The notes: generated by a model not told the origin, from the sequence alone. 64,000 nt of DNA from Chitinophaga pinensis (GCA_945877575.1 CAMDUE010000014.1:1-64000), one strand, 5' to 3'. Shown: positions 36,501 to 48,149, counted from the first letter of the stretch. Made by a program: numbers and translations.

Positions 36501-37778
36501 ATGATTCGGTGGATTTACAATATCCTCGCTCAAACTATAGATGCTGCACTGAACCTTACATCTTGGGTTTTCCCAAATGCCAAGGTTTCTAGAATGATCA
36601 TAGGGCGAAAAACGAGCTTAATCAACATCCAAAATCTAGATTCTCCTCTTCCTAAAATTTGGTTTCACGCGGCTTCTTTGGGTGAGTTTGAAATGGCTTT
36701 GCCCTTGATTGAAACCTTAAACCCAGAGTACCACTGCTGCATCACCTTTTTCTCTCCTTCGGGGTATGAAAATGCCAAAATGCCGCTGAACTGCAGCAAG
36801 TATTACATCCAAAACGATAGCCCAAAGAAAGTAGCTCAATGGTTACTTCACTTGAATCCAAAGGCAGTCATTTTTGTGAAATACGAATTCTGGATCAATC
36901 ACCTTCGGGCATTAAATCAGAATAACATCCCCTTCTTTTATTGGAATATCCTTCTCAGAAGAAACCATTTTTTAGGTTCTTTCTGGGGACGTGAATGGCG
37001 CTCAGAACTCAAAAATTGCAAGAAATTCTACGCCCAAAATTTGCAAACCTCGCAACTGCTTAATGAATGGCTCTCGCTGAACATAAATATAGAAACCATA
37101 GGCGATGCACGCTATTTAAGAGCTGCACAACTTCGTGATTCTGCCAGTGAAATTCCACAGGCTATAATAGATTTCTGCCAAAATTCAGATGTAATTATTC
37201 TCGGATCTTGTTGGGATGAAGAAGTGGAAGTACTTCGGGAAACTCTCTTAAAATTAGAATTTTCCAAATCATTTAGATACATTGTTGCACCCCACGACTT
37301 AAGCGAAACACGCATCCAAAAAATTCAAAAAACTCTTTCAAATTCTGACAACCACGTTTTTAGATTTTCAGAAATCACAGAACCTTCGGCGGTTAATGTC
37401 CCCAGAAAAGAAAAAATAGAAATCGGCATTTTAGATTCCATGGGATGGCTCTCCAGAGTATATCATTGGTGTGATTTGGCCTTGGTAGGGGGAGCATTTG
37501 GCGGCGGACTTCACAACATCATTGAGGCACAGGCGGCGGGTTGTTTTGTGCTTTTTGGACCTAAAACCGAAAAATTCCCAGAGGCACAACAATCAGTGTA
37601 TCAAGGAGTCGCATTACAGGGAGGTTCAATCTCTGAACTTACTGAAAAATTGATATCTGTTATGGCGAGAAGTGATTTCCATGAATTACGGGGTCAAGTC
37701 AATGAGTATTTCAATGGCAATATAACGGCAATCAGTCAGGTAAAAAATGAAATTACTGCCCATATACTGACAAACTGA
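36501..37778 (+). CDS. waaA: 3-deoxy-D-manno-octulosonic acid transferase (Kdo transferase)
   Basis: 425 residues. WaaA adds Kdo to lipid IVA at the inner membrane, the first step of the lipopolysaccharide core. An N-terminal membrane helix precedes the GT-B fold. Recognisable motifs are [12 protein letters not shown] (family HAASLGE), FVKYEFWIN, and the C-terminal [20 protein letters not shown], with [10 protein letters not shown] binding CMP-Kdo. The start codon directly follows the stop of the barrel-protein gene. Confidence 0.94.
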   Translation: MIRWIYNILAQTIDAALNLTSWVFPNAKVSRMIIGRKTSLINIQNLDSPLPKIWFHAASLGEFEMALPLIETLNPEYHCCITFFSPSGYENAKMPLNCSKYYIQNDSPKKVAQWLLHLNPKAVIFVKYEFWINHLRALNQNNIPFFYWNILLRRNHFLGSFWGREWRSELKNCKKFYAQNLQTSQLLNEWLSLNINIETIGDARYLRAAQLRDSASEIPQAIIDFCQNSDVIILGSCWDEEVEVLRETLLKLEFSKSFRYIVAPHDLSETRIQKIQKTLSNSDNHVFRFSEITEPSAVNVPRKEKIEIGILDSMGWLSRVYHWCDLALVGGAFGGGLHNIIEAQAAGCFVLFGPKTEKFPEAQQSVYQGVALQGGSISELTEKLISVMARSDFHELRGQVNEYFNGNITAISQVKNEITAHILTN

Positions 37779-37812
37779 CAACTCAAACTGCTATAATTTC
37801 CGATTTTTTCAA

Positions 37813-37828
37813 TTGGCACAGATTTCGT
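37813..37828 (+). promoter_or_regulatory. Possible sigma-54-type promoter before groES
   Basis: TTGGCACAGATTTCGT has the -24 GG and, ten bases later, GT in place of the usual -12 GC. It lies 36 nt from the groES ATG, leaving room for a leader of about 24 nt. No CIRCE inverted repeat is seen here. Confidence 0.3.
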
Positions 37829-37863
37829 TAAAACTGCAGCAGAAACAATACGAAAAAATCAAT

Positions 37864-38139
37864 ATGTCAGTTAACATTAAACCTTTGGCAGATCGCGTTC
37901 TGATAGAACCGGTTGCCGCTGAGCAAACCACTGCGTCAGGTATCATTATTCCAGACACTGCAAAAGAAAAGCCACAAAGAGGTAAAGTAATTGCTGTAGG
38001 AACAGGAAAGCCCGATGAACCCCTAACTGTAAAAGTTGGAGATACCGTTTTGTACGGCAAGTATGCGGGTACAGATATCAGCTTAGAAGGTAAAGATTAC
38101 CTCATCATGAGAGAAACAGACATTTTGGCAATCATCTAA
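37864..38139 (+). CDS. groES: Co-chaperonin GroES (Cpn10)
   Basis: 91 residues. It caps the GroEL cavity as a heptamer. The N-terminal strand [13 protein letters not shown] and the flexible mobile loop ([20 protein letters not shown]) are typical. The ATG at 37864 is chosen by this N-terminus. It is followed by groEL after 19 bp. Confidence 0.97.
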   Translation: MSVNIKPLADRVLIEPVAAEQTTASGIIIPDTAKEKPQRGKVIAVGTGKPDEPLTVKVGDTVLYGKYAGTDISLEGKDYLIMRETDILAII

Positions 38140-38152
38140 TCATTAAAAGTAA

Positions 38153-39799
<1,647 letters not shown>

Positions 39800-39820
39800 T
39801 CATCTTAAATCGAACATTTC

Positions 39821-39854
39821 AAAGAGGCTGCCTCAAAAGGGCGGCCTCTTTTCG
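39821..39854 (+). terminator. Intrinsic terminator after groEL
   Basis: AAAGAGGCTGCC and GGCGGCCTCTTT form a 12-bp stem (one G-T pair) around TCAAAAG, followed by TTTTCG-TTT. It separates groESL from ruvX. Confidence 0.9.
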
Positions 39855-39873
39855 TTTAACCACAATTTGAACC

Positions 39874-39881
39874 TATCTTTG
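39874..39881 (+). promoter_or_regulatory. -7 promoter element of the ruvX operon
   Basis: TATCTTTG, exact TAnnTTTG match, ending 4 nt before the GTG start codon of ruvX. Confidence 0.65.
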
Positions 39882-39885
39882 CATA

Positions 39886-40299
39886 GTGCCAAGAACGATG
39901 GGAATAGACTTCGGGTTAAAAAGAACGGGAATCGCTGTAACTGATCCCCTCAATCTTTTTGCTCAACCCCTCACAACCATTAGAACAGCTGATTTTCCTG
40001 TTTGGTTCAAAGATTATCTACAATATGAACCGGTTGATTGTGTAGTGGTTGGTATGCCCATCAGACTCACGGGTGAAGACACCCATTCTACGCAATCCGT
40101 GCGCGATTTCTTGCAATGGCTCAAAGAAAACTATCCGCAACTGAAAATTGAAACCATCGATGAACGTTTTAGCAGTCACGAAGCTCAAAATCAAATCATC
40201 GCCATGGGGAAATCTAAAAAAGACCGAAAAGATAAAGGCTTAATTGATACCGTTTCGGCAACCATCATTTTACAAACACACCTCCAAAGAATATCATGA
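39886..40299 (+). CDS. ruvX: Holliday-junction resolvase-like RuvX (YqgF)
   Basis: 137 residues. RNase H-fold: MGIDFGLKRTGIAV holds the first catalytic Asp, and DERFSSHEA and DTVSATIIL carry the others. RuvX/YqgF acts in 16S rRNA 5'-end processing and was proposed as a resolvase. The start is a GTG (MPRTMGIDFG), favoured over the internal ATG at 39898 by the family N-terminus and by the promoter 4 nt away. The 3' end overlaps def by 4 bp (ATGA). Confidence 0.93.
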   Translation: MPRTMGIDFGLKRTGIAVTDPLNLFAQPLTTIRTADFPVWFKDYLQYEPVDCVVVGMPIRLTGEDTHSTQSVRDFLQWLKENYPQLKIETIDERFSSHEAQNQIIAMGKSKKDRKDKGLIDTVSATIILQTHLQRIS

Positions 40300-40847
40300 T
40301 ACTTCCAATTTATGCCTACGGACAACCTGTTTTGAGAAAAAAGGCCGAAGAAATTGATTTTAATGACCCTGAATTAACCAAACTTATATCTGATATGTTT
40401 GATACCATGTATGATTCAAACGGCATCGGATTAGCGGCTCCACAAATCGGAAAATCAATCAGACTATTCATTGTTGACGGCTCAGAAATTGAAGACATTC
40501 ATCCCGAAGGATTTAAGGAAGTATTCATCAATCCCACCATTTTGGAAGAATTTGGCACCGAATGGGAATTTGAAGAAGGTTGCTTAAGCATTCCAGACGT
40601 CCGCGCAAACGTTAAGCGCAAAGGTGAACTCAACATTCATTATTGGGATGCCAATTTCCAAGAACACACTAAATCGTTCGATGGAATGGCAGCGAGAATC
40701 ATCCAGCATGAATACGACCACATTGAAGGTATTCTATTCACCGATCGCATCAGCCCACTAAAAAGATCCATGCTTAAACGAAAAATGGATGGTATCACCC
40801 GCGGAATTACTCGCGCTGATTATAAAATGAAGTTTTATAAACGCTAA
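40296..40847 (+). CDS. def: Peptide deformylase
   Basis: 183 residues. It removes the formyl group from nascent Met. All three motifs are present: GIGLAAPQIG, EGCLSIP (metal-binding Cys) and HEYDH (two His ligands and catalytic Glu). ATGA overlap with ruvX and an 9-bp gap to the UbiA-type gene make an operon. Confidence 0.97.
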   Translation: MILPIYAYGQPVLRKKAEEIDFNDPELTKLISDMFDTMYDSNGIGLAAPQIGKSIRLFIVDGSEIEDIHPEGFKEVFINPTILEEFGTEWEFEEGCLSIPDVRANVKRKGELNIHYWDANFQEHTKSFDGMAARIIQHEYDHIEGILFTDRISPLKRSMLKRKMDGITRGITRADYKMKFYKR

Positions 40848-40856
40848 ATTGCGCAA

Positions 40857-41714
40857 ATGATTCATTATCTGAGAATCATTCGCCCCATAAACCTCCTACT
40901 GACTATACTCACTCAGTGGCTTTTCTATTTATCGGCATCTCGTGTCAATGCCGGACTGAGTTTGTTTGATTTTTCCAATCTTCGATTTCCAGAAAGTATC
41001 ACGGCTACTTTGGCCTGTGTTTTTGTTGCCGCAGGCGGATATGTGATCAACGATATCTTTGATATCGAAACAGACAAAATAAATCGACCTGGCAAACGCA
41101 TCGCCGTTGAAAGCACTTCAGTAAAGTCAATGAGAATCTATTACATAGCATTAACTTTAACTGGAATCTCTTTGGGCTTCATCACAGGCCTTGGCATGGG
41201 CATATTATCAACCGTTATAGCCGTACTTCTTTATTTTTATTCCAGCGATTTCAAAGCAGAATTCTTGATGGGAAACCTTTTAGTCTCTTTGATGGCCGGA
41301 ATGGTGGTTTATATTGCATCTAGAGGCGTGTACCTAGTCAATAAAGCCTATTTCGCAGAGTTTTCAAGTATTGCGTTTTTTATCACTTTTGCACGTGAAC
41401 TCATCAAAGATTTGGAAGATTATGATGGTGACAAGGAACAAGGATATGAAACTTTTGCCATCAGCAGCGGCCGCGTAAAAACCAAGATTCTCTCAAGTCT
41501 TTTCATTGCGTGTAGTTTGGCATTACTCGTTTTAATTGGCCTAACGGGAAACGAAATAGAATATTGGATATTTACAAGCACAATTCTTGCGCCTTTACAC
41601 CTTTATCTGCTTTGGAAGATTTACATGTCCTCAGAGAAAAAACACTACAGCCATATTTCAAATTGGCTCAAATATGCCATGTTTATTGGCCTTTTAGCTA
41701 GTTTGGTTAGTTAA
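40857..41714 (+). CDS. UbiA-family prenyltransferase (geranylgeranylglyceryl phosphate synthase-like)
   Basis: 285 residues, eight or nine predicted membrane spans. Two aspartate-rich motifs are seen: NDIFDIETDKIN near residue 64 and DLEDYDGDKEQGYETFA near 182. The N-terminal RIIRPINLLLTILTQ and the second motif fit Bacteroidota proteins annotated as geranylgeranylglycerol-phosphate geranylgeranyltransferase rather than MenA, though the acceptor is not certain. It ends 11 bp from the convergent DUF3109 gene. Confidence 0.8.
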   Translation: MIHYLRIIRPINLLLTILTQWLFYLSASRVNAGLSLFDFSNLRFPESITATLACVFVAAGGYVINDIFDIETDKINRPGKRIAVESTSVKSMRIYYIALTLTGISLGFITGLGMGILSTVIAVLLYFYSSDFKAEFLMGNLLVSLMAGMVVYIASRGVYLVNKAYFAEFSSIAFFITFARELIKDLEDYDGDKEQGYETFAISSGRVKTKILSSLFIACSLALLVLIGLTGNEIEYWIFTSTILAPLHLYLLWKIYMSSEKKHYSHISNWLKYAMFIGLLASLVS

Positions 41715-41725
41715 ATACTGGCAAG

Positions 41726-42319
41726 TTAATTCTCAGAATCCTCCCCTTTAGATTCCTCCCAAGCCTTACTCACCTCTTCCAATTCCTTGTACCATTCAGC
41801 ACCCATTTTTCGAATCAAGGGTTCCTTTAAAAACTCAAATACGCGCACATTCATCTCTGAACCTGCCTTGCATGCCGGATTGCAAATATCCCACTTGTGA
41901 TAGTTGAGTGCGGTGTAATTTCCGTAGCGCTTCGCTCGAATGGGGTACAAATGACAACTTATAGGCTTCTTGAATTCCGTTTCACCAGCTTCATAGGCCA
42001 TCTCAAAGCTGCATTTTGCAATGCCACTCCCATCGTACTGCACAAATACGCATTCACCTGATTTTTGACACTCGGTTACCAATTCACCGTCAGGATCTCG
42101 AGTGTGAAAACCTTTTTCGGCCAAATATTCTAAGGCGTCAGAACGCATGTATTTCTTCACCGTAGGCAACACATTCTCAATGATCTCCAATTCAGCGTGC
42201 AATAAGGGTGCTCCAGCATCACCTTCAATGCAACATGCACCTTTACAATGATCTAACTGACAAACAAACCGCTTATCAAAAATATCTTCCGATAAAATGG
42301 CATCGCCTACAATGATCAT
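41726..42319 (-). CDS. DUF3109-family cysteine-rich protein
   Basis: 197 residues. Multiple conserved Cys motifs: [11 protein letters not shown] near the N-terminus, CQKSGEC and KCSFE, then ISCHLYP and WDICNPAC. Cys-rich YkgJ/DUF3109 proteins probably bind a metal or iron-sulfur cluster; the function is unknown. The start codon overlaps the purE stop by 4 bp. Confidence 0.85.
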   Translation of the reverse strand: MIIVGDAILSEDIFDKRFVCQLDHCKGACCIEGDAGAPLLHAELEIIENVLPTVKKYMRSDALEYLAEKGFHTRDPDGELVTECQKSGECVFVQYDGSGIAKCSFEMAYEAGETEFKKPISCHLYPIRAKRYGNYTALNYHKWDICNPACKAGSEMNVRVFEFLKEPLIRKMGAEWYKELEEVSKAWEESKGEDSEN

Positions 42320-42831
42320 GAATTTGGATTTAAGTACTTTTCAGGACCCAAATCCTCTAGTCGCTTTGCTTTTTCAAGTACCTCTGACTCCATTTCTTTT
42401 TTGAAAGCAATTACTTTATCTGAGATTTCCTCATCGTAAATGCCCAAGATTTGAGCTGCCAAGATACCTGCATTTTTTGCCCCATTGATAGCCACGGTTG
42501 CTACAGGCACTCCAGGAGGCATCTGAACAATGGAGTATAAACTATCAATGCCGCTCATGGTTTTTGATTGAACCGGTACACCAATTACGGGCAAATGAGT
42601 CATAGAAGCTACCATACCAGGTAGATGCGCTGCTCCGCCGGCACCAGCAATAATCACACAAATTCCGCGATCAGCTGCATGTTCAGCGTATTCAAATAAG
42701 CGTTCAGGAGTTCTGTGCGCCGAAACAATGGTGGTTTCGGTCTCCACTCCCAATTGATTTAAAATAGTGGTGGCTTCTTTCATGACCGGAAGGTCACTGT
42801 CAGAGCCCATGATTATTCCTACTTTTATCAT
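42316..42831 (-). CDS. purE: N5-carboxyaminoimidazole ribonucleotide mutase
   Basis: 171 residues. PurE class [26 protein letters not shown] and [16 protein letters not shown] are the nucleotide and catalytic (Ser, His) motifs. It moves the carboxyl group in de novo purine synthesis. No purK is adjacent. It lies 5 bp after pssA. Confidence 0.95.
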   Translation of the reverse strand: MIKVGIIMGSDSDLPVMKEATTILNQLGVETETTIVSAHRTPERLFEYAEHAADRGICVIIAGAGGAAHLPGMVASMTHLPVIGVPVQSKTMSGIDSLYSIVQMPPGVPVATVAINGAKNAGILAAQILGIYDEEISDKVIAFKKEMESEVLEKAKRLEDLGPEKYLNPNS

Positions 42832-42836
42832 TATTT

Positions 42837-43562
42837 TTATTCTGTTGGACGTAATTTAAAACCTAGAAAGGACACTCCGATGTAGGCGAAATAGAACAAG
42901 GCAAAGCCGTAATTTCCAAAAACAATTAAGAAGACCACCGCAAAAGCCAAGACTAGGTATCTGAAAAGATTCAATCCGTCTGTTTTATTGAATTTCAACG
43001 ACAACATTGGGTAATCACTCACCATCATGTAACCCGCAATCAACGGCATATACAACCATACATAAAATTGATTCAACCATTCCAACTCAATGAAGCCGAA
43101 ACGAAATTCAGCTAGACCTGAAACATCGTTAAACATGGCCCAAGAGCCCAAAACCAACCCGGTCAAAGGGGTGGGAATTCCCATGAAGTTCGTTTTTTGA
43201 TTTTCACTTACGTTAAATACAGCCAAACGATAAGCAGCGGCTAGCGGAATTAACATCCAAACATAAGAATTGATGCAAAAACCCGTTGGCGGACAAGCAC
43301 CGCGCATCATCATGAAGTGTCTCCAAATCAATCCTGGTACTACCCCAAAAGATACCACATCGGCTAAACTATCCAATTGTTTTCCCAATTCACCGTCTAC
43401 GCCTAAGGCGCGGGCTGCCATTCCATCAAAAAAATCCAAAATAGAAGCTAAAACCATCAATGCAAAAGCAATCAATGGCTGATTCTGCATAACAAAAGTG
43501 ATAGCCAACAATCCGCAGGCCAAATTGCCTAAGGTAATGAGATTTGGGATAGACTGCTTCAT
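42837..43562 (-). CDS. pssA: CDP-diacylglycerol--serine O-phosphatidyltransferase (PssA)
   Basis: 241 residues, about seven membrane spans. The CDP-alcohol phosphatidyltransferase signature is present as [12 protein letters not shown] followed by [10 protein letters not shown]. Length and N-terminus ([14 protein letters not shown]) fit type II PssA, which makes phosphatidylserine for phosphatidylethanolamine. It is part of the minus-strand run from yicC to DUF3109. Confidence 0.93.
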   Translation of the reverse strand: MKQSIPNLITLGNLACGLLAITFVMQNQPLIAFALMVLASILDFFDGMAARALGVDGELGKQLDSLADVVSFGVVPGLIWRHFMMMRGACPPTGFCINSYVWMLIPLAAAYRLAVFNVSENQKTNFMGIPTPLTGLVLGSWAMFNDVSGLAEFRFGFIELEWLNQFYVWLYMPLIAGYMMVSDYPMLSLKFNKTDGLNLFRYLVLAFAVVFLIVFGNYGFALFYFAYIGVSFLGFKLRPTE

Positions 43563-43571
43563 ATTGCAAAA

Positions 43572-45494
43572 TTAGTTAAAAATATGCTGAACGTAGTTGA
43601 CCGAAACTCCCCATGCATTCCATCTGTTGGCGGTTTTGGTTTGATCAAACGGAATTTTAGTTCCTTGATAGTACCAATTGGTAGGCGATAAATCACTTTG
43701 ATACTGAGCCCTAATTCCCAAACTAGTCATATTATCAATATAAAAATTGAACCCAACAGCACCCCCAACCAAAAAACCTGGATCAAGAACTATTACATCT
43801 TTCAATTCATTGTTTAACAATAAAATACTTTTGGATTGTGACTCCATTTTAAGGCGATTTTCATTATAACCTGAAAATCCGACCAAATCAAAAGAAAATC
43901 GGCCAAACTTTTTCTCAAATCCGCCTTGCAACAAAAGATTCCAATTGTTGTAATAAAAATTGGCGGAAGAATCACTGCTTTGATTCAACCTGCCGTTTTT
44001 ACCTTGTTCAGTCAAGGTGTAATTACCGGCAAGGCCAAACTTCCAAAATCCATTCGTAGCCATGATTTCGTGGTAGAAAAATTGCCTAGGTTGCACGTTA
44101 AACTTGCGACCCTCATTAGTGAACCAGTTTGAAACCTGATCTAGCTGCATATTCAAAACTCCCCATCCTGTAAGGCCCAAATGAATGCCCCACTCAGATT
44201 GTGTGGCTCTTTCTACTTCATTCGCAGATTCTAATTCCTCATTCAAGTCTTTTTGAAGTTTGGAATTTCGCTCAAAATTCACCACAGCAAAATCATATTT
44301 TGATTTTAAAGAATTGAGCTGGCTTTCCTTATCATTGAGATCGTAAATCACTATTCCTGGGGTAAAAGCCAATTTCATTTTCTGTATTTCATCTTCAGCT
44401 GTTGCACCGTAAAGTTGCTCGCTTCTATCCCAGTAAAAAATTCCCATGCTCACGGTTTTCAACGTGGAATCTTGAGATTTCAATCTATTCATCACGCTGT
44501 TAAAATTATACCAGCCGCAATCCACATCACTCGGAACATTCGAAATATGACAACGACCAAATTGGCCGAAGAACTTAGATTCAGGATATTTATCCAACAA
44601 GTTTTTCATTCGCGAGTACATTTTACTCTCACGCCAATGAGGTTGATGAGCCGTTCTGCGCAAATCATTCCATTTAAAAACTTCGTCAATTCCTTCTTTG
44701 ATGATTAAAAATTCTGAGTAATCTTCTTTTAACCATTCTTTGTAAACACTCGAGTTGCTGAATAAAGAATCATCAGTAATTAAAGAAGTAAAATCATCGC
44801 TCGTATATGAAAACCCGCCCGACTCCTCATCTTTTTCAATCGTTACGATGGTATCTACCAAAACCTCTTTTTGATATTCTTGCAGACTATTGGTAAAATT
44901 TCGAGTCACGATATTCCTAAATGCATAAACTTTAGCTGCCAAAACCAACGGTAAACCACGTTTTTGTTCCATTTTTTGCAAAAAATCACTCATTCTTAAA
45001 GCAGACAGATCTTTAAAACGCTCCACATCTATTCCGTGAATTCGAATTCGGTCTTCCACCGGCAATTTCATATTCCAATCATGCAGTGAGTAGAACAACT
45101 TCATGTAAGCCGGCGAAGAAATTCCCTGCAAAGCTTGCAAAGCATAACCATCGTCTTCGGTGATGTATTTCTGCAAATAATAAGCCCTTGCAGGACTTAA
45201 TTCGATGATATAATCTCTATAACCGCAATTTTCGTACAAAGCCCTCATGAATGAATATTCCATCAATGCGTTGGCTTCCACTTCCGAATGGTTCTCTCCA
45301 CTCATAACCACCCTGCTTTCGCGGGCCTTCTCATAAAGCATCACCCATCCATCGCCCGTTGAAAACGAAGATGTTTTCATTTCCAAGGTTTTTTTCGGGG
45401 GAAGAACCTGCGCCTCCAATTCTAGGAACCCGAATAAACATCCACCGAAACTAAAAGCCAATAAAGCCAACTTTGAAATTAATTGATTTCTCAT
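43572..45494 (-). CDS. Erythromycin-esterase-like domain fused to an outer-membrane barrel
   Basis: 640 residues. The ATG at 45494, which overlaps the previous stop as ATGA, gives a signal peptide ending at LELEAQ. Residues 50-330 resemble the EreA/ChaN-like fold: GENHSE (Glu67, His69), IELSP (Glu98), GIDVE near 154, and GQFGRCHISN with His316. These fit the catalytic His/Glu of the erythromycin-esterase superfamily. From about 440 on, the sequence changes to amphipathic strands (WGIHLGLTGWGVLNM, WKFGLAGNYTL, FSFDLVGFSGYN) and ends VSVNYVQHIFN, suggesting a barrel. Substrate unknown. Macrolide resistance is not implied by this distant match. Confidence 0.65.
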   Translation of the reverse strand: MRNQLISKLALLAFSFGGCLFGFLELEAQVLPPKKTLEMKTSSFSTGDGWVMLYEKARESRVVMSGENHSEVEANALMEYSFMRALYENCGYRDYIIELSPARAYYLQKYITEDDGYALQALQGISSPAYMKLFYSLHDWNMKLPVEDRIRIHGIDVERFKDLSALRMSDFLQKMEQKRGLPLVLAAKVYAFRNIVTRNFTNSLQEYQKEVLVDTIVTIEKDEESGGFSYTSDDFTSLITDDSLFSNSSVYKEWLKEDYSEFLIIKEGIDEVFKWNDLRRTAHQPHWRESKMYSRMKNLLDKYPESKFFGQFGRCHISNVPSDVDCGWYNFNSVMNRLKSQDSTLKTVSMGIFYWDRSEQLYGATAEDEIQKMKLAFTPGIVIYDLNDKESQLNSLKSKYDFAVVNFERNSKLQKDLNEELESANEVERATQSEWGIHLGLTGWGVLNMQLDQVSNWFTNEGRKFNVQPRQFFYHEIMATNGFWKFGLAGNYTLTEQGKNGRLNQSSDSSANFYYNNWNLLLQGGFEKKFGRFSFDLVGFSGYNENRLKMESQSKSILLLNNELKDVIVLDPGFLVGGAVGFNFYIDNMTSLGIRAQYQSDLSPTNWYYQGTKIPFDQTKTANRWNAWGVSVNYVQHIFN

Positions 45495-47167
45495 TTTGAG
45501 CTTCCTCCTTTCATCAAAACAATTCCGGCCGAAACCCGGTAGAACCAACCTCGCTGATTCAACGTCTCTGGAGCATTTACCCATTCCTTTCCCGACTTAA
45601 ACCGAGTGTCTGAAAAGTCAAATTGATACCCTCCTAAACCTCTAATATAAATCCTCCATATTTGAACGCTCGCATCTACAGCCAATTGGTAGGTCGTGAA
45701 CGGATTGGTTATTTTATCTACTTTATTGAAAGCATAAATTAGTCCAGCAGGTTTATTCAGAGACTTTTGGGCCACTGTAACATTTCCAAAAGAAGAACCT
45801 TGATACATTCCTATTTGAAAAGGCTTTTCACGATTTGTTCCAATCGTAAATCCAACTTGACCAACCCAACTGCTCACATTTTCATTGGATTCTAAGAACT
45901 TGATTTGAGTGGTGCTAGCGTTATTCATTTGAAATCCAAAATCAACGGTACTCATCTTGTTGGGAGAAAACCAATATTCCAAACCAAAGTTCGGTAGCCA
46001 ACGGCCCTGATCAATTCCTGCATCATTCAAAGTAGTCAATGTTTGTCCCCACAAAGGCCTCATAGAAAACAAACTTCCGCCAATACCCATGCCACTAAAT
46101 TCAGTTTTATTAGCGCTTGAGTTTGACTCGTCGTACTCTTCCTCTTCGTACGCATAATCAACAGCAACGGCGGTATCGATGGTCCAATTCTCAATCCAAG
46201 AACCAGAATCAATTAAAACTTCCCTTTTTGACAAAACAGGTTCCGCTGGATGAAAAATCTTGAAAATCTTTTGATAAGAAAGTACCTCAAAACCGGGTTT
46301 TTGAGGCGAGAACGTATCGAAGTAATCCGTATTTGAACTAATCAGAATAATGTGATACCCTTTCCTATTCCATGAAAGCATATCAGAAACGATGCGCTTT
46401 TTTGCTTCATAAAACCTTAAAATACTCGAATTGAATTTTTCTTCATCTTCTCCCAATCTCCCAATATGATTCAATAGGTCACGATATAAAATAGATGCAT
46501 AAACAGGTTGAAGCCGCCTCAATTCGGGCATCCAATCTGACGAATCTACAGCCAAATGTCTAAGTGTATTAATTTGATCAAATGATACGCTTAAGTCACT
46601 GTATGGCTCATCTACCTCACTTGCTTCTTCATCTAAGCCATTTTTGTCATAAGTCAAATCCAAATGCTTGATTTCAGAGCGCAATGCCTGCACACCCAAT
46701 AACATAGTGTCAGCTCCTGACAAGGCCGCATGCAGCAATCTGATCTCTTCTCTGGCTGTTTTAGTGCTTCTTTCTTGCGAATCATCCGGCAATAAAATGA
46801 TCTTTCTGTTGCCGCCTTTCATCTCTCTTTTTACCCGATACAATTCCTTCATCCAATCCCATAATTCCGTATTCTCGGGATCAAAAAACAACAGCTGTTT
46901 ATTGATTTGCACATACAATACTTCATCCGAATCGTTTTTTTGAATCACCGAATTAGCCCAAAATGCAGTCAATACATCCAACCGAGTGTATACAACAACT
47001 GGCGTTTGCGATGTACTATCTTTCCAAAGTTCATTCAACACAGCCGAGACGTTGGCCTTGGGTGAGCAATCTGTGCAATTGGGTCTCACAATCACTTGCT
47101 CTATTTTTTGAGCCCTCAACGATGTCCACATCCCCAAAAGAGCCAAAAGCAACATTCTTATTTTCAT
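45491..47167 (-). CDS. Secreted protein with C-terminal barrel-like region, unknown function
   Basis: 558 residues from the ATG at 47167, which overlaps the yicC stop by one base (an in-frame TTG is 3 bp upstream). Signal peptide MKIRMLLLALLGMWTSLRAQ, then a CTDC motif. The N-terminal 330 residues form an alpha/beta region (VVVYTRLDVLTAFWANS, RKIILLPDDSQ) with no recognised catalytic motif. An acidic linker (YEEEEYDES) leads into strand-rich sequence ending YRVSAGIVLMKG. Layout and co-translation suggest a paralogue or partner of the following EreA-like barrel protein. Confidence 0.55.
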   Translation of the reverse strand: MKIRMLLLALLGMWTSLRAQKIEQVIVRPNCTDCSPKANVSAVLNELWKDSTSQTPVVVYTRLDVLTAFWANSVIQKNDSDEVLYVQINKQLLFFDPENTELWDWMKELYRVKREMKGGNRKIILLPDDSQERSTKTAREEIRLLHAALSGADTMLLGVQALRSEIKHLDLTYDKNGLDEEASEVDEPYSDLSVSFDQINTLRHLAVDSSDWMPELRRLQPVYASILYRDLLNHIGRLGEDEEKFNSSILRFYEAKKRIVSDMLSWNRKGYHIILISSNTDYFDTFSPQKPGFEVLSYQKIFKIFHPAEPVLSKREVLIDSGSWIENWTIDTAVAVDYAYEEEEYDESNSSANKTEFSGMGIGGSLFSMRPLWGQTLTTLNDAGIDQGRWLPNFGLEYWFSPNKMSTVDFGFQMNNASTTQIKFLESNENVSSWVGQVGFTIGTNREKPFQIGMYQGSSFGNVTVAQKSLNKPAGLIYAFNKVDKITNPFTTYQLAVDASVQIWRIYIRGLGGYQFDFSDTRFKSGKEWVNAPETLNQRGWFYRVSAGIVLMKGGSSK

Positions 47168-48042
47168 CAAACAATATTTAAAACTTGTTCCTTAATCTGT
47201 TCTAATTTTTCTTTCATTCCTACAACCGCTTGCTGCATAGGAAAGAAATTACTTTTTACGCCCATGGTATTCATTTCCCGGCCCATTTCTTGGGATATAA
47301 AATTCAATTTCCTCCCTTTGGGTTCCGATTTCAACGACTGTCTGAAAAAATCAATGTGCTGTCCCAGTCGCTGCTTCTCTTCGGCAATGTCGTATTTGTC
47401 TAAATAAATGAGAACTTCTTGCTCCAACCTATTCTGATCAATGGCATCTTGGGAAATGTGTTCCAAAACATTCCCATAAACTCGTTCTCTGATTGCTTCT
47501 CTTCTGTCGCCTTCATATCCCTCAACCACAAAAAGATCAGATTCGATGGAATTCAAAAACTCCGTCAATTTTTTGGCCGTGGCTTGTCCTTCGGTCTGTC
47601 TAAACTTGTCCAACTCTAGAGCGGCCATCTTGGTAACATCAATAATGTGCTGTTTGGTTTCTGAGGATATTTCTCTCTCGCCCATTCCAATCAAATCAGG
47701 CAACTTCAATATTTCCCGCATTGGATCGTGCAATTCAACACCCAACTCGTTCGATAAACTTTTAAGTGCGGTCAAATAATTTTGAGCCGCATCAAAATTG
47801 ATCACTATTTCTTGGTTTTCGCTAGACGGTTTCAACCACTTTATTTGGTAGGTAACGGACAAAGTTCCCCTTTCTAAAAGCTCTGATAACATCCGCCGCA
47901 TTGGCGCATCCAAGTCAGCAAAAACTCTGGGCAACCGAATATCCGCCTCCAAGTATTTGCCATTCAATGATTTAATCTCACATGTGATCTTAACCGCCTC
48001 ATTTTCAAATTGCGCCCTACCGAAACCGGTCATGCTCTTCAT
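47167..48042 (-). CDS. yicC: YicC-family endoribonuclease
   Basis: About 291 residues from MKSMTGFGRA, the standard YicC/YloC N-terminus; two earlier in-frame ATGs at 48063 and 48054 are less likely. The C-terminal DUF1732-type signature QEMGREMNTMGVKSN is intact. YicC-type proteins are conserved ribonucleases that assist RNA decay in E. coli. First gene of a six-gene minus-strand run. In many bacteria it precedes gmk, which is not found here. Confidence 0.92.
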   Translation of the reverse strand: MKSMTGFGRAQFENEAVKITCEIKSLNGKYLEADIRLPRVFADLDAPMRRMLSELLERGTLSVTYQIKWLKPSSENQEIVINFDAAQNYLTALKSLSNELGVELHDPMREILKLPDLIGMGEREISSETKQHIIDVTKMAALELDKFRQTEGQATAKKLTEFLNSIESDLFVVEGYEGDRREAIRERVYGNVLEHISQDAIDQNRLEQEVLIYLDKYDIAEEKQRLGQHIDFFRQSLKSEPKGRKLNFISQEMGREMNTMGVKSNFFPMQQAVVGMKEKLEQIKEQVLNIV

Positions 48043-48137
48043 CGTTACTGTCATAGGAATCATTCGAAATTATGCATTCCCATCGAATATATTCCACAGA
48101 ATCAACGAATTTCACAGAAACTCCGTTCTTAATTGGT

Positions 48138-48145
48138 TAATTTTG
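48138..48145 (+). promoter_or_regulatory. -7 promoter element of the M28 peptidase gene
   Basis: TAATTTTG, exact TAnnTTTG match, ending 4 nt before the ATG at 48150. Confidence 0.7.
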
Positions 48146-48149
48146 TAGC

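Noticed and set aside
37779-37863. CIRCE/HrcA operator upstream of groES
   Set aside because: No TTAGCACTC/GAGTGCTAA inverted repeat is present in the gap.
43572-45494. Macrolide resistance gene
   Set aside because: Only a distant superfamily match in a fused, exported protein; no evidence for antibiotic inactivation.
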